A DNA stretch of 5,693 bases from Chloroflexota bacterium (GTDB lineage Bacteria > Chloroflexota > Limnocylindria > Limnocylindrales > CSP1-4): positions 1 to 5,693 of the forward strand of contig JAJYJR010000412.1 in assembly GCA_021789355.1 (NCBI GenBank), read 5' to 3'. Under the pieces are notes generated by a model, which worked only from the letters and a program-made list of their open reading frames with translations, had not been told where the DNA came from and ran no database searches. Within the stretch, counting starts at the first letter, position 1. Each line of letters opens with the position of its first letter. The position numbers and the translations under genes are program-made. Positions 1-5,693 of the stretch are shown one piece after another.

Positions 1-1087
1 CGTCCCGTCCTTTCCCTGGGTGGCGATGGGGCGGCGCAGCCTCGAGCAGATCTCCTTTCCCCTCGCCGGGCCCCTCGCGAAGAAGCAGGTCGCCTTCGCA
101 CAGGAGACCGTCACCGGCATCGACACCGACGCCAAGGTCGTCACGACCACACGCGCCGAGCACCCCTACGACTTTGTCGTCGTCGCCACCGGGCACCGCA
201 GCGCCAACGAGGCCGTCCCGGGACTTGGCCCCTTCGACGGGCCCGGCCACTCGCCCATGTCGGCAAAGGAGACCGAAGAGCTCGCCCAAGCGATCCGGGG
301 CCTGCTCGCAGACCCGGGCCCGGTCCTCGTCGGTGCCGCCCCCGGAGCCAGCTGCATCGGCCCGGTCTACGAGCTCGCCTTCGAGCTCGACCACCTGCTC
401 CGGCAACGCAAGCTCCGCCACCAGGTCCCGATCACCGTCCTTACCCCCGAGCCGTTCCTCGGCCACATGGGCATGGGCGGCGCCGGCACGATCCGCCAGC
501 TCCTCGAAGCAGGCCTCGAAGAGCGCGACATCACCTACCGCACCTCGGTCGCGATCACGAAGATCACCGCAGAGGCCGTCGAGGCCGAGGGCCTTCGCCC
601 CACGCCGTCTCGCTGCTCGATCGTCATACCACCCCTCGCCGGCGTCGAGGCCGTCGCCACGAGCCCAGGGCTGTCCAACCCCAAGGGCTTCGTCCCCGTC
701 GATGACCACTACCGCCACCAGGCCGCCGACGGCGTCTACGCCGTCGGGGTGGCCGTCGCCCTCCCGCCGGCCGGCGAGACCCCCGTGCCGGTCAACTTCC
801 CGAAGACGGGCCACATGACCGAGCAGATGGCGGGCATCGCCGCCAGGGACCTCGCGGCGCGCATCGACGGGCGAGAAGGCGAGACCGCCGAGCTCTCCGC
901 GCGCTGCGTGCTCGACATGGGCGACCGGGGCGCCTATATGGCCGTCGACCCCGTGCGCCCGCCGCGCAACCGGATCCCGACGGTGTCCGAAGGACGCCGG
1001 TGGCTCTACGCCAAGCAGGCCTTCGAGCGCACCTACCTCGCCACCGCCCGCCGGGGACGCCGGATGCCCACGACGCTCGGGTGGTGA
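1..1087 (+). CDS. sqr: Sulfide:quinone oxidoreductase (FAD-dependent), 5' end outside window
   Basis: Flavoprotein of the SQR family, which oxidises sulfide to sulfane sulfur or polysulfide at the inner face of the cytoplasmic membrane and passes the electrons to quinone. The reading frame is open from base 2, so the gene starts upstream; about 45 N-terminal residues with the FAD-binding GxGxxG are missing. Visible SQR landmarks, in order, are VPSFPWVAMG (2-31), the VVVATG strand, GASCIGPVYE with a cysteine at 353-355, IIPP-like IVIPPLAGVEAV, GVYAVGVAVALPP, the quinone-site region FPKTGHMTEQM, and RCVLDMGDRGAY with a cysteine at 905-907. From memory of the Acidithiobacillus ferrooxidans enzyme, these two cysteines match Cys160 and Cys356. 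The Cys128 position appears to be Met (257-259). The tail stops soon after the RRWLYAKQAFERTYL helix, so it is about 25 residues shorter than that homologue. The TGA overlaps the next gene's GTG start. A related FAD reductase with another acceptor is possible but less likely. Confidence 0.88.
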   Translation, partial: VPSFPWVAMGRRSLEQISFPLAGPLAKKQVAFAQETVTGIDTDAKVVTTTRAEHPYDFVVVATGHRSANEAVPGLGPFDGPGHSPMSAKETEELAQAIRGLLADPGPVLVGAAPGASCIGPVYELAFELDHLLRQRKLRHQVPITVLTPEPFLGHMGMGGAGTIRQLLEAGLEERDITYRTSVAITKITAEAVEAEGLRPTPSRCSIVIPPLAGVEAVATSPGLSNPKGFVPVDDHYRHQAADGVYAVGVAVALPPAGETPVPVNFPKTGHMTEQMAGIAARDLAARIDGREGETAELSARCVLDMGDRGAYMAVDPVRPPRNRIPTVSEGRRWLYAKQAFERTYLATARRGRRMPTTLGW

Positions 1088-1794
1088 GCGTGGTGGAGCG
1101 CGCCGATACCAGTGTGCCCAAGGTCGCAGAGCTGCTGGTCGTTTGTGCCCATCCCGACGACGAGTCCTTCGGCCTCGGCGGCGTGCTCGGCGCCTTCGTG
1201 GACCAAGGGGCTCGGGTCCGCGTGCTGTGCTTCACCCACGGGGAAGCCTCCACCCTCGGTGCGGGCGTTGCGCTCGGCGAGCGGCGAGCGGCAGAGCTGG
1301 AAGCTGCCGCCAGCGCGCTCGGCGTCCACGGCGTCCACGGCGTCCACGGCGCCAGGCTGCACGCCTACCCCGACGGGTGCCTCGCCGAGGTGGCACTCGA
1401 AGAGCTGGTGGCACGCATCGCCGAGGAGGCTGGCGACGCCGAGCTCCTCCTCGCCTTCGACGTGGGCGGGATCACCGGCCACCCAGACCACATCCGTGCC
1501 ACCGAGGCAGCCCTCACGTTCGGGACGGACCACCGCCTGCCCGTGCTCGGCTGGGCGCTGCCCGAGGAAGTAGCCGCCCAGCTCAACGCCGAGCTCGGCA
1601 CCGGCTTCGTCGGGCGGCGACCCGACGAGCTCGACCTCACCGTCGCGGTGGACCGAGCCCGGCAGCGGACGGCGATCGCCTGTCACGCCAGCCAGTCCAC
1701 CGACAACCCCGTCCTCTGGCGACGCCTCGAGCTCCTCGGCGATACCGAGCACCTCCGGTGGCTGCTCCCGCCACCGAAGCCCCGGACGACGTGA
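1084..1794 (+). CDS. PIG-L/LmbE family zinc-dependent deacetylase
   Basis: Predicted 236-residue cytosolic deacetylase of the PIG-L/LmbE fold. The family removes acetyl groups from N-acetylglucosamine-type substrates and includes MshB and Mca of mycothiol metabolism and BshB of bacillithiol synthesis. The N-terminal metal motif AHPDDE is at residues 22-27: by analogy with MshB, His23 and Asp26 bind zinc and Asp25 is the general base. The second motif GHPDH is at 132-136, where His136 would be the third zinc ligand and His133 a catalytic residue. CFTHGEAST and the AYPDG segment are also typical of the family. The GTG at 1084 is chosen because it gives a four-base GTGA overlap with the sqr stop; GTG codons at 1081, 1090 and 1093 are alternatives. 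No clear Shine-Dalgarno is seen, which fits translational coupling. A longer reading from ATG 1000 only adds out-of-frame sqr sequence. The true substrate is unknown. A (GVH)3 repeat lengthens the segment before the LHAYPDG strand. Confidence 0.88.
   Translation: MSVVERADTSVPKVAELLVVCAHPDDESFGLGGVLGAFVDQGARVRVLCFTHGEASTLGAGVALGERRAAELEAAASALGVHGVHGVHGARLHAYPDGCLAEVALEELVARIAEEAGDAELLLAFDVGGITGHPDHIRATEAALTFGTDHRLPVLGWALPEEVAAQLNAELGTGFVGRRPDELDLTVAVDRARQRTAIACHASQSTDNPVLWRRLELLGDTEHLRWLLPPPKPRTT
1321..1347 (+). repeat. Three exact tandem copies of 9-base GGCGTCCAC inside the deacetylase gene
   Basis: The unit GGCGTCCAC is repeated three times with no mismatch and is followed by GGC GCC. It keeps frame and encodes Gly-Val-His three times, residues 80-88 of the deacetylase. 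Homologues usually have a single short turn between the helix and the strand leading to YPDG, so two copies look like a slippage expansion. The repeat lies away from both metal motifs. Confidence 0.9.
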
Positions 1795-2270
1795 GCGAAG
1801 CCGACCCGAACGACCCTGCCAGCGCACGAGGCCACCACTCGGGGCCCCGCACGACCCGCTCGTGGCGGGCCCCCGCCGGTCGCTCAGCGAGCATCGCTGC
1901 ACCGCTCGGGATGCTCGGGCTGCTGGCCGTGCAGTTCCTGCTGGGCATGGCGCTCAACCTGTACGTGACGATCCCCCCCGTCGGCGCCGGCATGGCCGCG
2001 ATGATGCGCACCGGGCCGCTCGTGATGGCCCACATGATGCTCGGGATGGTCCTCGCTGGTGGCGCACTGCTCACGCTCGCGATGGCGCTCCCATGGGGAC
2101 GGCGGGCCGTCGGCTGCGCCGCCGCTGCGCTTGCGGGCATCCTCGTCGCCGGGCTCGGCGGCCTGCTCTTCCTCCTGGGCGGCCAGACCAGCAGCGCCTC
2201 CTACCTGATGGCAGTCGGCTTCCTCGTCGCCGTTGCCGGCTACGTCGCCGAGATCGTCACCGTCAGGTGA
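1791..2270 (+). CDS. Small four-helix membrane protein, function unknown
   Basis: Predicted 159-residue integral membrane protein that I do not recognise as a characterised family. Residues 1-33 form a polar, positively charged N-terminus that contains HH and several Arg. Four hydrophobic segments follow, at about 35-59 (QFLLGMALNLYV motif), 77-99 (AHMMLGMVLAGG, with His81 inside the membrane), 106-130 and 135-156. It ends in a short basic tail, VTVR. The QFxLGMxxNLYVxxP pattern followed by a His in the next helix resembles small uncharacterised actinobacterial membrane proteins known to me only as hypotheticals. A heme- or quinone-related role is possible but unproven. The GTG start at 1791 is chosen because it overlaps the deacetylase TGA by four bases, the same arrangement as at the previous junction, and because no ATG lies upstream of the first helix. 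It is the last gene of the sqr operon and may assist or anchor an upstream product. Confidence 0.75.
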   Translation: MSEADPNDPASARGHHSGPRTTRSWRAPAGRSASIAAPLGMLGLLAVQFLLGMALNLYVTIPPVGAGMAAMMRTGPLVMAHMMLGMVLAGGALLTLAMALPWGRRAVGCAAAALAGILVAGLGGLLFLLGGQTSSASYLMAVGFLVAVAGYVAEIVTVR

Positions 2271-2300
2271 GGTCTGTGACAGTGCCATGCCCTGCACCGG

Positions 2301-2335
2301 CGGCGGGCGGCGGGCGGCGGGCGGCGGGCGGCGGG
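2301..2335. repeat. Five tandem copies of CGGCGGG in the convergent intergenic region
   Basis: A perfect 7-base unit is repeated five times, with a partial CGG just before it (2298-2300). It lies 30 bases after the membrane-protein stop, in the 171-base gap between two operons that run toward each other. The + strand carries GGG runs at 2305, 2312, 2319, 2326 and 2333, each separated by four bases. This satisfies the usual G3N1-7 quadruplex pattern, and the transcript of the sqr operon would carry the G-rich strand. The rest of 2271-2441 holds no gene that I can support and no T-tailed hairpin. Confidence 0.9.
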
Positions 2336-2441
2336 TCACCACACTTCGCGTCGACGAGGTGCGCGGCAGCGGGGCGCAGCCGCAGTGCCATCACACCCCG
2401 TGGAGCGTGGGACATTCGACGCCACCCGGGTGACCGCGGGT

Positions 2442-2648
2442 TCAGGCGGGCGGGTACCCGATGCCGGCGAGCGTCGAGCGCAGCGCCTCGGGGCTCGTCT
2501 CGGCGTCGTCGTAGTCGAGGCGGACGCGCTGGGTACCGACGTCGACGACCACCCGGCGCACACCGGGAGCCGTTCCGAGATCATGCTCGATGCTGCGCTT
2601 GCACTGCTCGCAGGAGATGTCGGGGGCGGTGATCTCGAGAGTGCTCAT
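2442..2648 (-). CDS. copZ: CopZ-like copper chaperone (single HMA domain)
   Basis: A 68-residue cytosolic heavy-metal-associated domain protein with the full beta-alpha-beta-beta-alpha-beta length. The metal site is DISCEQCKRS, with Cys13 and Cys16 as the CxxC pair. Ile and Ser replace the Met and Thr of the classical GMTCxxC. The helix SIEHDLG, the strand VRRVVVDVGTQRVRLDYDD and the terminal LAGIGYPPA follow the HMA pattern. Family members bind Cu(I) and hand it to the N-terminal domains of the CopA pump or to the CsoR sensor. It is the last gene of the csoR-copA-copZ operon, 62 bases after copA. The ATG is supported by a strong AAGGAG six bases upstream. Cu(I) is inferred mainly from the operon, since the isolated domain could bind other soft metals. 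Confidence 0.9.
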   Translation of the reverse strand: MSTLEITAPDISCEQCKRSIEHDLGTAPGVRRVVVDVGTQRVRLDYDDAETSPEALRSTLAGIGYPPA

Positions 2649-2654
2649 GTTCTG

Positions 2655-2660
2655 CTCCTT
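2655..2660 (-). promoter_or_regulatory. Shine-Dalgarno of copZ
   Basis: AAGGAG on the - strand, six bases before the ATG at 2648. It gives copZ its own strong ribosome entry despite the 62-base gap after copA, and it fixes the start codon. Confidence 0.8.
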
Positions 2661-2665
2661 GGGTA

Positions 2666-2680
2666 GCCGTTCGTCACGGC
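2666..2680 (-). other. Small hairpin between copA and copZ
   Basis: GCCGT and ACGGC form a 5-base-pair stem around a 5-base loop, ending five bases upstream of the copZ Shine-Dalgarno. It has no T-tract, so it is not a terminator. It might influence processing or translation of the copZ part of the mRNA, but a stem this short arises easily by chance in GC-rich DNA. Confidence 0.3.
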
Positions 2681-2710
2681 GTCGTGGTCAGCGGGATGGG
2701 CCGGCAACAC

Positions 2711-5293
2711 TCAGCCCGCTGCGACGGCGGGGCGATGCTCGCGGGGGCTCGGCGCGAGCTCGCCCCGGCCAAAGCGCCGCAGGCGGAGCGCGTTGGTGAC
2801 GACGCTCACCGAGCTCGTCGCCATGGCGAGGGCGGCGAACATCGGCGGCAGGACGCCGAACGCGGCGAGGGGGACGAGCACGAGGTTGTAGCCGAACGCC
2901 CAGCCGAGGTTCTGCCAGATGACCCTGCGGGTCGCCCGCGACAGGGCGATGGCGTCGGCGACCGCGCCGATGTCGCCGTGGACCAAGGTGATCTCGGCAG
3001 TGGCCATGGCCACGCCCGTGCCGCTGCCGACGGCGATGCCGACGTCGGCCACGGCGAGCGCCGGAGCGTCGTTGATGCCGTCGCCGACCATGGCGACCGG
3101 CCCGAGCTTTGCGTGGAGCTGGCGGACCAACGCCGCCTTGTCCTCGGGACGCAACCCGGCGCGTACCTCGTCGACGCCGGCCTCGGCGCCGATCGTTTCG
3201 GCCACCTCGGCCCGGTCGCCGGTCGCCACCACCACCACCAGCCCCTCGGCCTGAAGCCTCGCCACGCCGGCCGCCGCGTCGGGACGGAGGGGATCGGCGA
3301 TACCGAGGACGAGCCGAGCCTCGCCGTCGACCGCCACCGCGACCGGGGTGAGGCCTCGGGCGGCGAGCCGTTCACCCGCGTCGTAGACCTCGTCGTTCCT
3401 CGCGAGGATGGACCCGGCGCGGCTCGCAGCAACAGGGCGACCAGCGTCACCCCCGGTCACCCAGTCCAGCGAGCCCACCTGCACCCGGCGGCCGCCGACC
3501 ACGGCCTTGACGCCAGCGCCAGCGACGACCTCGACCTCGCTCGCCCGGTGGCCCACAGCGGCAAGCCTTCCGTGGTGCTCGACCGCGGCAGCCTGCACGG
3601 CCCGGGCGAGGGGATGCTCGGACGCTGCCTCCACGGCAGCGGCCAGCGACAGCGCAGCCGCGGTCTCCTCCTCGCCGGCGCCGCCGAGGCTGACGAGCTC
3701 GACGACCTCGGGCCGCCCGAGGGTCAAGGTCCCGGTCTTGTCGATGACGACGGCACCGAGGCTGCGGATACGCTCGAGGACCTCCCCGCCCGAGACGAGC
3801 AGGCCGAGCTCGGCGCCGCGCCCGCTGCCCACCATGACCGCGACCGGAGTCGCCAGTCCCAGCGCGCATGGACACGCCACCACGAGCACCGCCACCGCCG
3901 GGATGAGCGCAGCAGTGAGGCCGTGGCCACTCGCCAACCAGCCCGAGAAGGTCGCTGCTGCGATGACGAGGATCACCGGGACGAACACCGAGGACACCCG
4001 GTCGGCCAAGCGCTGCGCCTTGGACTTCTCGAGCTGGGCGCGCTCGACGAGCACCATGATCCGGGCCAGGGTCGAGTCGGCCCCGGTTCTCGTCACCCGC
4101 ACGTGCAGCGGCCCCAGCCCGTTCACCGTGCCGCCGGTCACCTCGTCGCCGCCGGTCTTCCGCACGGGGATGCCCTCGCCGGTGATCATCGACTCGTCGA
4201 CGGCGCTCGAACCTTCGACCACGGCACCGTCGGCCGGAAGGGCTTCGCCGGGGCGGACGAGCACCACGTCGCCTGGCCGCAGCGCCTCGACCGCAACGTC
4301 GATGCTCTCGGTCCCCGGGCCGGCGGGCGCGCCCGCCCGGGCAAGCAGGTGGGCTTGACGGGGCGTGAGCGAGGCGAGCGACTCGATCGCCTCCCCGGCG
4401 CGTCCCCGGGCGAGGACCTCCAGGTACTTGCCGACGGAGATCAGCGTCACGATCACCGCCGCCACGTCGTAGTAGGTCGGCCTGGTCGAACCCGCCGCCG
4501 TCGCCACGAGGGAGTAGGTGAAGGCGACACTTGAGCCAAGCGAGACGAGGGTGTCCATGTTGGCGGCGCGGTGGCGCAGGGTCCGGAGCGCTCCCGCATG
4601 GAAGCCGGCGCCCACCCAGGCGAACACCGGCAGCGTCAAGGCGAGTTGGAGATAGCGCGACCAGCTTGCGACCCCGAAGCCGTAGGCGAGGACGAGGACC
4701 GCCACGCTCCCCGCCGCGCCGACCACCAGCTTGACCCGGCGGCGCTGGAGGTCTGCGGCGCGCCCGGCGCGACGGGCCGCAACCTCCTCGGCCGGATCCG
4801 GCGCCGTGACCGCAGGCGTCGCCGTGTAGCCGGCAGACTCAACCGCTGCCACCAGCGCGGCGACCTCGACGTCGGCCGCGCCCGAAAGCTCAACCTCGGC
4901 CGACTCGGTGGCGAGGTTCACCCGGGCCGCTGCCACACCCTCCACCCCCGCCAGGGCGCGCTCCACCCGGCGCACGCACGAGGCGCAGGTCATGCCGCCC
5001 ACCTCCAAGCGGAGCGAGCCGCGACCGTCGCCGCCACGTCCCGGGGAGACCGCAGGCGGCGCCACGCGGTAGCCGGCCGCCTCGACTGCCGCAACGAGGG
5101 CGGCCCGTTCGACCGGCCGCCCTTCGGCGAGCTCGATCGCGGCCGACTCGGTGGCGAGGTTCACCCGTGCTGCGGCCACGCCGTGGACGCCTGCGAGTGC
5201 GCGCTCCACCCGGCGCACGCACGAGGCGCAGGTCATGCCCTCGATCGACAGCTCGACGGTCGCCTGCCCGCGATCGGTCGTCGCCTGGCTCAT
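2711..5293 (-). CDS. copA: Copper-exporting P1B-1-type ATPase CopA
   Basis: An 860-residue membrane pump that exports Cu(+) from the cytoplasm using ATP. Two N-terminal HMA domains each carry GMTCASC (residues 19-25 and 100-106). Membrane segments lie at about 188-207, 214-233, 247-267, 274-295, 434-453, 458-482, 793-811 and 815-834. The actuator domain has TGE (371-373). The phosphorylation loop is DKTGT with Asp518, the nucleotide domain has SEHP (558-561), then come TGD (691-693) and GDGINDAP (737-744). The transport-site signatures of the Cu(+) subgroup are all present: CPC (474-476) with Pro483 six residues on, NxxxxxxYNxxxxP (795-808), and Met824, Ser827-Ser828 and Asn834 in the last helix. 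No key residue is missing, and the length is normal for a two-domain CopA. The ATG follows a GAGGAGGA at a seven-base spacing and lies 21 bases after csoR, so the two are co-transcribed under CsoR control. Confidence 0.97.
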   Translation of the reverse strand: MSQATTDRGQATVELSIEGMTCASCVRRVERALAGVHGVAAARVNLATESAAIELAEGRPVERAALVAAVEAAGYRVAPPAVSPGRGGDGRGSLRLEVGGMTCASCVRRVERALAGVEGVAAARVNLATESAEVELSGAADVEVAALVAAVESAGYTATPAVTAPDPAEEVAARRAGRAADLQRRRVKLVVGAAGSVAVLVLAYGFGVASWSRYLQLALTLPVFAWVGAGFHAGALRTLRHRAANMDTLVSLGSSVAFTYSLVATAAGSTRPTYYDVAAVIVTLISVGKYLEVLARGRAGEAIESLASLTPRQAHLLARAGAPAGPGTESIDVAVEALRPGDVVLVRPGEALPADGAVVEGSSAVDESMITGEGIPVRKTGGDEVTGGTVNGLGPLHVRVTRTGADSTLARIMVLVERAQLEKSKAQRLADRVSSVFVPVILVIAAATFSGWLASGHGLTAALIPAVAVLVVACPCALGLATPVAVMVGSGRGAELGLLVSGGEVLERIRSLGAVVIDKTGTLTLGRPEVVELVSLGGAGEEETAAALSLAAAVEAASEHPLARAVQAAAVEHHGRLAAVGHRASEVEVVAGAGVKAVVGGRRVQVGSLDWVTGGDAGRPVAASRAGSILARNDEVYDAGERLAARGLTPVAVAVDGEARLVLGIADPLRPDAAAGVARLQAEGLVVVVATGDRAEVAETIGAEAGVDEVRAGLRPEDKAALVRQLHAKLGPVAMVGDGINDAPALAVADVGIAVGSGTGVAMATAEITLVHGDIGAVADAIALSRATRRVIWQNLGWAFGYNLVLVPLAAFGVLPPMFAALAMATSSVSVVTNALRLRRFGRGELAPSPREHRPAVAAG
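4897..5239 (-). repeat. Duplicated metal-binding-domain DNA within copA (two 100-base arms, period 243)
   Basis: Bases 4897-4996 and 5140-5239 align without gaps at an offset of 243 bases (81 codons), with 89 of 100 positions identical by hand count. The outer blocks are exact: 28 bases at 4897/5140 and 41 bases at 4956/5199. All 11 differences fall in the central 31 bases, nearly all at every third base. They encode the CxxC, first helix and second strand of the two HMA domains. The flanking parts of the domains have diverged much more. Confidence 0.9.
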
Positions 5294-5300
5294 CTCCCGC

Positions 5301-5308
5301 TCCTCCTC
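5301..5308 (-). promoter_or_regulatory. Shine-Dalgarno of copA
   Basis: GAGGAGGA on the - strand, seven bases before the copA ATG, inside the 21-base csoR-copA gap. It decides the copA start. Confidence 0.8.
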
Positions 5309-5314
5309 ACTGGA

Positions 5315-5599
5315 TCAAGCCTGCAGCAGCCGGCCAATCGCGTCGGCGGCCTCCTTCACCTTGGCCGCCCCTTCGGGGCCGCCCGCTGCGGTGGCATCGG
5401 CGACGCAGGTCCCGATGTGGCCTTCGAGCAAGCCGAGCGCCACGGCGTGCAGCGCCTTGGTGGCGGCGGTGACCTGGGTCAGGATGTCGATGCAGTAGCG
5501 GTCCTCCTCCACCATCCGCTGCAGGCCGCGCACCTGGCCCTCGATCCGTCGCAGGCGCCTCAGGTAGTCCTCCTTGTTGGCGCTGTAGCCGTACGCCAT
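5315..5599 (-). CDS. csoR: Copper-sensing transcriptional repressor CsoR
   Basis: A 94-residue all-helical DNA-binding repressor of the CsoR/RcnR family. The helix YLRRLRRIEGQVRGLQRMVE (12-31) is the conserved family signature. The Cu(I) ligands Cys36, His61 and Cys65 are present at the same residue numbers as in M. tuberculosis CsoR, in RYCIDIL and EGHIGTC. Tyr35, next to the first ligand, is also kept. This Cys-His-Cys set points to copper rather than nickel/cobalt (RcnR) or formaldehyde (FrmR). In the family, apo-protein tetramers bind the operator and Cu(I) releases them. The ATG at 5599 is chosen because GGAGGT lies just upstream and homologues begin at this point. An upstream in-frame ATG at 5686 would place the promoter and operator inside the gene. 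It is the first gene of the operon, so it regulates itself together with copA and copZ. Confidence 0.95.
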   Translation of the reverse strand: MAYGYSANKEDYLRRLRRIEGQVRGLQRMVEEDRYCIDILTQVTAATKALHAVALGLLEGHIGTCVADATAAGGPEGAAKVKEAADAIGRLLQA

Positions 5600-5602
5600 G
5601 GC

Positions 5603-5608
5603 ACCTCC
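5603..5608 (-). promoter_or_regulatory. Shine-Dalgarno of csoR
   Basis: GGAGGT on the - strand, with four bases between GGAGG and the ATG at 5599. It supports the 94-residue start over the longer upstream alternative. Confidence 0.75.
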
Positions 5609-5627
5609 ACCTCGACGCGTCAGAGTT

Positions 5628-5633
5628 ACTATA
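5628..5633 (-). promoter_or_regulatory. Likely -10 element of the csoR-copA-copZ promoter
   Basis: TATAGT on the - strand, one change from the TATAAT consensus, in an AT-rich patch that stands out in this GC-rich window. It sits 28 bases upstream of the csoR ATG, allowing a 5' leader of about 20 bases. The matching -35 position (about 5651-5657) is GC-rich and a poor match, as is common for regulated actinobacterial promoters. Confidence 0.6.
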
Positions 5634-5648
5634 CCCCTGCATGGTATA
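5630..5648. promoter_or_regulatory. Inverted-repeat operator, probable CsoR binding site
   Basis: TATACC (5630-5635) and GGTATA (5643-5648) form a perfect 6-base inverted repeat around the 7-base spacer CCTGCAT. Known CsoR operators have TA-rich ends with inner C-runs and G-runs (the TACCCC/GGGGTA type). The left arm here continues as CCCC, while the right arm has only GG. The site overlaps the -10 element and the promoter spacer, so a bound repressor would block RNA polymerase. The distal 45 bases up to the window end show no gene. Confidence 0.7.
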
Positions 5649-5693
5649 TGCGCCGACGCGCTCATCGGTTGCCTCGACGAGGACAAGGGCTGC

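Noticed and set aside
1033..1902. - strand open frame of 289 codons opposite the deacetylase
   Set aside because: It lies antisense to a gene with clear catalytic motifs, shows no domain of its own and has Gly/Arg-rich composition.
2423..2441. CACCCGGGTG palindrome and ACCCG/CGGGT hairpin next to the copZ stop, as a terminator
   Set aside because: The stem is only five base pairs, or has no loop, with no T-tract on either strand. It is expected by chance at this GC content.
1862..2632. + strand open frame spanning the end of the membrane gene and copZ
   Set aside because: The translation is Arg/Ala-rich, out of frame with the membrane gene and antisense to copZ. The 7-base repeat merely lacks stops in that frame.
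2684..4534. Long + strand open frame (616 codons) opposite copA
   Set aside because: It is the mirror of the GC-biased copA codons. The predicted protein is low-complexity and rich in His, Asp and Arg with no recognisable domain, while copA on the other strand has every P1B ATPase motif.
5367..5379. GCCCC-TTC-GGGGC hairpin near the 3' end of csoR
   Set aside because: It lies inside coding sequence for the PEGAAK segment and has no T-tract, so codon choice explains it.
5623..5650. Possible divergent + strand promoter (TATATG) across the operator
   Set aside because: There is no convincing -35, and only about 45 bases without a gene remain before the window ends.
5600..5686. N-terminal extension of csoR to an ATG at 5686
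   Set aside because: It would include the -10 element and the operator, lacks similarity to the family, and the ATG at 5599 has a good Shine-Dalgarno.
1..5693. CRISPR arrays, tRNA or rRNA genes, insertion sequences
   Set aside because: I saw no spaced direct repeats, no tRNA-like clover pattern, no rRNA segments and no transposase or terminal inverted repeats on either strand.

Overview
The window looks like chromosomal DNA from a high-GC bacterium, most likely an actinobacterium. It is very GC-rich by eye, its codons mostly end in G or C, GTG starts occur at four-base gene overlaps, and the copper regulator matches the Mycobacterium tuberculosis CsoR ligand pattern residue for residue. I cannot place it to genus. 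The window holds two convergent operons.

Left part, + strand (1-2270): three tightly coupled genes. The first is the 3' part of a sulfide:quinone oxidoreductase (SQR) gene that begins before the window. It overlaps by four bases (GTGA) a PIG-L/LmbE-type zinc deacetylase, which in turn overlaps by four bases (GTGA) a small unrecognised protein with four membrane segments. The overlaps indicate one translationally coupled unit. The logic may be membrane sulfide oxidation plus handling of a sugar- or thiol-linked small molecule, but only the SQR assignment is firm.

Middle (2271-2441): a 171-base convergent intergenic region. Its main feature is five exact tandem copies of a 7-base CGGCGGG unit, which gives five evenly spaced GGG runs and G-quadruplex potential. 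I see no classic T-tailed terminator.

Right part, - strand (5648 down to 2442): a complete copper-export operon, read right to left. It has a promoter with an overlapping inverted-repeat operator, csoR (Cu(I)-sensing repressor), copA (P1B-1 Cu(+) ATPase with two N-terminal metal-binding domains) and copZ (small copper chaperone). Each gene has a good Shine-Dalgarno sequence. The circuit is standard: Cu(I) releases CsoR from the operator, CopZ carries Cu(I), and CopA pumps it out.

No wholly new system is evident. The points most worth a second look are the SQR lacking one of three canonical cysteines, the uncharacterised SQR-deacetylase-membrane protein cluster, the G-rich tandem repeat between the operons, an in-frame 9-base repeat in the deacetylase, and the recent-looking duplication of the copA metal-binding domain.
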